Shown one piece after another: positions 60,001 through 64,000 of a DNA stretch of 64,000 bases. The DNA lies in contig CM066987.1 in assembly GCA_033977485.1 (NCBI GenBank), positions 84,625,588 through 84,689,587 on the forward strand, read 5' to 3'. A program made the translations under genes and the position numbers. Origin of the DNA: Hydrangea macrophylla. Taxonomy: Eukaryota; Streptophyta; Magnoliopsida; Cornales; Hydrangeaceae. Under the pieces are notes generated by a model. That model was not told where the DNA came from, did not search any database, and was given only the letters and a program-made list of their open reading frames with translations. Position 1 is the first letter of the stretch. Each line of letters starts with the position of its first letter.

Positions 60001-60415
60001 CTAGTTCCCTACTTGCACATCATTTTGCTTGCTATTTGAATTATGTGGCTTATGAATGATATTTTACCGTTAGCAATTTTGCACCCTTTTGAAATGCTTG
60101 TGATATGTATACTTATATCTATGTATTAGTTGAGGGCATGCTTAGATTATTAATTCGATTAAATAGGATGATGAGTAGAGGCCTATCACGAGATAAGATG
60201 AAAGGGGGTGTTTTAGCCCGCCGGGCTCCTTCCCCTTTCATTCCATAATCCCCGGACCCAGATTATCTTTAGTTTTGTAAAAGATCGGTTGCTTTTAAAA
60301 AATGGTTTCTTAATTTTCCTAAAAAAATTAAGTGGCGACTCTTTGTATTTGAATTAAAAATTTGATTGAAAAAAAGTTTTAAAAACAAAAGTGGGCCTAA
60401 ATGCCGGTATCCACA
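57032..60415 (+). mobile_element. Solo LTR, Tat-A family
   Basis: It begins TGTAGACACCCCGATTTTGAC and ends GCCGGTATCCACA (3384 bp). The flanks are TTCAT (57027-57031) and TTTAT (60416-60420), a 5-bp duplication with one change. It carries the GGCACTCA palindrome island (57597-57715), a TATA box TCTATATAAAC at about 57797-57807, and TGGCGACTC at 60333-60341. It is longer than its sister copies (3023 and 3039 bp), partly because of an AT/GA-rich stretch at 57270-57540. Confidence 0.92.
57597..57715. repeat. Palindrome island of GGCACTCA units in solo Tat-A LTR
   Basis: Alternating GGCACTCA and TGAGTGCC variants (for example CGGCACTCACTGAGTCCCG and GGCACTCAGTGGGTGCC) fill about 120 bp. They end about 80 bp before the TATA box. 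Confidence 0.8.
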
Positions 60416-61148
60416 TTTATAGGATTTTATGTTCTCTAATATGAATAATGTTAACGAGCATGACGTTAATAAATCTTAACTTGAGTTTTCAATAGTTTGT
60501 GAACGTGCTTCATGGTATTAGTTTAGTTAATTTAATTTTAAGCATTGTAGAGTAGTTTTCGCCATGAATCATGCTCATAAGCAATCTGCTCGTACTTAAT
60601 TAAAAAGGTAAAATTGAACTAGCTTTATATCTTTACACCGGTCAAAAGGTATTGTATTATTTTAATTGAACCTATACACTAGAGGCGTGACTTTGGATGA
60701 ATGGGAGTGTCGTATCTTTCCGTAGGCATAGAAGTTAAGGAGTTTACCGTGGATTTGTGATTTCCTAGCGATTTTCTCACGTTTAGAAGTCTTTTAATTA
60801 AATTCTCTGCTTTAATCAATTTTAATTAATAGTTGATTTACTTAGTTAAATTAATCCAGAATTCCAAATTAAGCCATAATTAAGTAATAGTTTTATTTAG
60901 TGAGTAAAAGTTCATTAGTTTAGAAGCACATCTAGTCATTTAATAATCTTAATAGTTTTTACTAGTTACTAACTTTATTTTTACAAGTAAAATAGTTAAA
61001 ACAATCTTCAAAAGAAATCATCTTTTCTTTATGTTTAATACTAATAAATTGATCAGTAAAGTTAAGTAATTCAAATTACACCTCTTTCTTGGGTTCGACC
61101 TGAACTTCCAGTACTATATTATTTGCACGATCACCTACACTTGGGTGT

Positions 61149-62123
61149 TGAACACAAGAGCGCAATATTTTATTCATGTCAACGACATAGGGTCAGTCAA
61201 GCTGTTGGGATGTGGCAAGTTGGGAAGACCGAACGCAGCAACGTTCTGCAAGGGAGTTCCACGGGACTTGAAGTCGTATTACCACAATCCCAATCGGACG
61301 GAAGGGTTAAGGCTAATGGAGATTAATGAGCAAGATGTTCTCAATGAATCTACAACTGATTGAGACACGAAGACAGCTAGCCCTAAGTGTCAGCATGGCC
61401 AGGTGGTGTGCATATCTGGCTGACAGAAGACTAGAGATCAACGCAACTGATGGTGGGTGAACTTGGCTCGATTGTATCTACAAAGAAGAATCCCCAAAAG
61501 AAGAAGAGATTCAGATGGAAGAGTTAGAGATGGCCATAGTGAAACTAGTTGATCTAAAGGCCGACATTCAAGATCCCCTTTTAAAAGTCAACTTGGGCGA
61601 TGAAGGAGAGCATAAACCAACTTATGTTAATAAGATGCTGGAACCGCAGTTTCCAGGCCGATGTAATAGCTCTCTTACATAAGCATAAGGAATTCTTTGC
61701 CTAGGATTATGACGAGATGCCAGGGTACTAGGGAACTGGTGGAACACCAACAACCAATCAAGCCGGGGTTCAAACCGTTCAAGCAGCTACCTAGGCATAT
61801 GTCATCGGAAGTCACGCTGAAAGTGAAAGAAGAAATAGAAAGACTCCATGGCGCTAGTTTCATTCAAACTGCAAGATATATAGAATGGGTCTCTAATGTG
61901 GTCCCAGTGGTGAAGAAGAATGGGAAGCTTCGAGTCTGCATTGATTTCAGAAACCTAAACCTGGCTACCCCGAAAGATGAGTACCCTATGCCAATGACCG
62001 ATCAGCTTATTGATTCGGTCGCTTAACACAAAATCTTGTCCTTTATGGACGGGCACTCGGGTTACAACCAAATATATATCGCAAAATAGGATGTCTGACG
62101 ACATCCTATTGACACGTTTTCTT
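61149..62123 (+). pseudogene. Protease-RT linker and RT N-terminus of a third Tat element
   Basis: Plus-strand frames in order give VPRDLKSYYHNPNRTEGLRL, LGDEGEHKPTYVNKMLE-like sequence (near 61600), FAWDYDEMPG-like residues (61690-61720), RELVEHQQPIKPGFKPFKQL and LKVKEEIERLHGASFIQTARY. RT motifs follow: VVPVVKKNGKLRVCIDFRNLNLATPKDEYPMP and SFMDGHSGYNQIYIA (62040-62090). This is the RT fingers and start of the palm. The catalytic YVDD would come next but an LTR interrupts at about 62124. Shifts occur near 61330, 61660 and 61725 and stops near 62026 and 62090. It is plus strand, unlike Tat#1 and Tat#2, so it belongs to a separate element or an inverted piece. Confidence 0.82.
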
Positions 62124-64000
62124 ATCACACCCAAGTGTAGGTGATCATACAAGTAATAAAGTTCTGGAAGTCCAGGTCGAACTCACAGGGAACGGAAAAG
62201 AAAGATAGGCAATAACTATTATGTCACTAAAAAGAAAATAAAAGATGATGCATTTATGTGGGGTTTTACTAAACTACTAATTTTTATATTTTTCGCAATA
62301 AACTAATTGAAAGCTATTTTTTCCTAAGTAGTTTACAATAAAGATTTTAACAGTACAAAATAAATTAACTAAGATACTAGTAAGAAAAGGAGAAAAATAA
62401 ATAAAAGCTAAATTTTTATGAGATAAACTTTTTGGATTTAATAATAGCGAAAGATAGAAATAATACAGATATTTAAGCAAAGTTATTAAAAAAAAGAAAT
62501 ATTAATTAAGTTGGAAGAAATGATTTAAAGAAATTGGGAATATGCAAACCAACACTAGATCCCACAATTTTTGTGCATTTGAAAAGGATTTGGCATTTAA
62601 GACCACAGAGTCATTCTTTACTTAAAAATAAACTTTCACTGGTTAGAGTCATATCAAGTGTGTCAGGTTTGATATGAAACAACGTCGTTTGGTTTAAAGA
62701 AAAATAAAAAGGTAATTGGGCAGTAGCCAGGTTCGAACCGTGCCCCGCCGCAGACGTGGGTTATTCGGCATCCAGTCCCCACCACTTTGCCACTACACAA
62801 TTGCATGTCCATTAGTGGATAGAAATATATATATAAACTCATATTTGAAATATTAATTTTGTCATATGAGTTGTTTGAGTATGCTAGGAGTTTTTTTATG
62901 ACAAAAGGCATAGTTTGACAATCCATATAACTAGATTCTTATTTCAAATATGTAATCTTTTGAGCCCAATATAGCCATAGTATATAAACATGTTAAATGG
63001 TCATAAACTATAGATACATAGATATTTTTGGCCATAAATGAAAAAAAAAAAAAAAACAACAACCCATCTAGATAAATTTGCTCATTTAAGATTAGTGCAC
63101 AGAAGCTGTAGTTTCTAAGTTTTTATTGCATATCCCCAATTAAAGTTTTAGCCTACCATTTTGGAATTGAAACTGTCTTCCAAATAAAATTTAAAGATAA
63201 ATTAAATAGATGCACGCAATCACCGTCCAATTAAAATTAAAGTTGTAAAACCAAGGTAAGGGTAAAAACTAATATCATTATATTATTTTCTCCACTTAAC
63301 ATGAGTTGGGGTTGAATTTGTGGAATCTGCAAAATAACAAAGTTTAGTACAACTAGGCTAATAAAATATACATAAATAAAAATACTGAATTAATAATACA
63401 ATACTAAACCTTTGACTTTGGATTCTTGTGGGATCACAGTGGTTGAATTCCAAGAACACAAATAAGGTCAAACCAAATCCTAATCTACTTTTGGAGTGAG
63501 ATATGGGTATGATGTACTTTTGGATTTTAGTAGGTGATTGTAACAACTACGTGGCTAAGAAATCTTGCATTTACTTGCAAAATCTGTCTTCTAGTGAATG
63601 GAAATATTGCTATAAAACTGGAAATTTGGGGTTCTAAACTATTTTAGGGGACAACTATAAGTACTAACTAGACTAAAAATATTAAATCTAAATTTTACTA
63701 TGAATATTTTACTACTACAAAGTGACAAAGGTCCTACAAGAAAACAAATAATTTAAATTTAAAAAATACAGTACACAAAGTTTTGCTACATATTTTTTAA
63801 CATGAAATCATCAATTACATAAAAGTAAATTTTTATAACTACTAGAACTAGAAAAGGCAAAGAAAAACTAAAGTTTCCTATTTCTAGGGACAATATAAAG
63901 TGCTCACATGATAACCTCCCCTAAACTATTCTCTCCCTAACAGTGTGTGTTGTAGCTTGTGAGTTCTCCAGTTGTGTTCTGCTTCTCTCAATTTATAGAT
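62124..64000 (-). mobile_element. LTR fragment, minus orientation, running off the window
   Basis: On the minus strand its end reads GAGTTCGACCTGGACTTCCAG, then GATCACCTACACTTGGGTGT. This is close to the LTR end at 61085-61148 (GGGTTCGACCTGAACTTCC). It interrupts the Tat RT at about 62124. The remaining 1.8 kb is AT-rich and noncoding apart from a SINE candidate (62690-62815) and a short poly(A) run at about 63041-63056. The LTR start is outside the window. Confidence 0.55.
62690..62815 (-). mobile_element. tRNA-derived SINE candidate
   Basis: On the minus strand, box A-like TGGCAAAGTGGT (62792-62781) is followed after 53 bp by a perfect box B GGTTCGAACC (62739-62730). A T-rich tail (CCTTTTTATTTTTC) follows near 62700. 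These are the two internal RNA polymerase III promoter boxes and a terminator-like end. tRNA stems do not fold, so it is not a tRNA gene. Plant SINEs are short, tRNA-derived and can end in T runs. Target duplications are not identified. Confidence 0.45.

Larger units (their letters stand above)
54437..61148 (+). mobile_element. 3' LTR of the Athila-like element, twice interrupted
   Basis: It starts about TGACAAGCGACCGATAT after the purine tract and is broken at 54454 by LTR-C. It resumes by about 56400 and is broken again by a solo Tat-A LTR (57032-60415). It ends near 61148 with GGGTTCGACC...CACTTGGGTGT. The U3 part has a GACC.GTCC palindrome island at 56500-56580 and a TATATATATT box at 56627-56636. 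The end resembles the LTR at 62124 onward in reverse orientation. Exact termini and the target duplication are not resolved. Confidence 0.5.

Noticed and set aside
62690..62815. tRNA gene on the minus strand
   Set aside because: The boxes are good but the T and acceptor stems do not pair.

Overview
This window is a stack of decayed LTR retrotransposons from a repeat-rich flowering plant, probably a eudicot with a large genome. The evidence is 2-3.4 kb LTRs of Ty3/gypsy chromovirus and Tat type, a Ty1/copia element, 5-bp target-site duplications, plant-type tRNA-Met and tRNA-Arg primer sites, and no intron-bearing host gene that I can recognise. Every coding region carries stops and frameshifts, so protein genes are reported as pseudogenes of transposon proteins. 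The species cannot be named from the sequence.

Layout. (1) 1-22951: a minus-strand Tat element (Tat#1) whose 5' LTR is 19913-22951. Its 3' LTR lies left of the window. It is split by a solo chromovirus LTR (1679-4090, TSD CATAT) inside the integrase zinc finger. It is split again by a minus-strand copia element (5899-15511), which itself carries an LTR (about 12742-14003) just after its primer site. (2) 22952-33207: a minus-strand Tekay/Del-like chromovirus (Tekay#1) with a 5' LTR at 30767-33207 and a 3' LTR cut at 22951/22952 by Tat#1. It is split in gag by a solo LTR at 27535-29688. Nesting is therefore four deep. (3) 33208-34674: the end of an acidic coding sequence, split by a solo copia LTR (33269-34592, TSD GGGTG). 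(4) 34989 to about 44640: a plus-strand chromovirus (Tekay#2) whose chromodomain is split by a solo Tat LTR (39348-42370, TSD GAAGC). (5) About 44640-52750: the 3' part of a second minus-strand Tat element (Tat#2) with RT end, two RNase H domains, integrase, an antisense ORF and a 3' LTR. (6) 52765-61148: the 3' end of a plus-strand Athila-like element with its LTR, interrupted by a Tekay-like LTR piece and a solo Tat LTR (57032-60415). (7) 61149-62123: a plus-strand Tat RT fragment. (8) 62124-64000: an LTR end in the opposite orientation, carrying a tRNA-like SINE candidate.

How the parts worked. Each autonomous family had the usual gag, protease, reverse transcriptase, RNase H and integrase set. 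The chromoviruses end in a chromodomain, and the Tat elements have a second RNase H. None looks able to move now: catalytic Asp residues have become Asn in several enzymes.

Most unusual signals: (a) several unrelated LTR families carry an island of short GC-rich or TCGATCGA-type palindromes just upstream of a TATA box; (b) the Tat#1 primer site matches a complete tRNA 3' half, nucleotides 27-76 with every stem and loop at canonical length; (c) a TGGCGACTC primer-like motif lies inside the Tat LTR, about 70 bp before its true end; (d) the Tat#2 3' region holds an antisense ORF.
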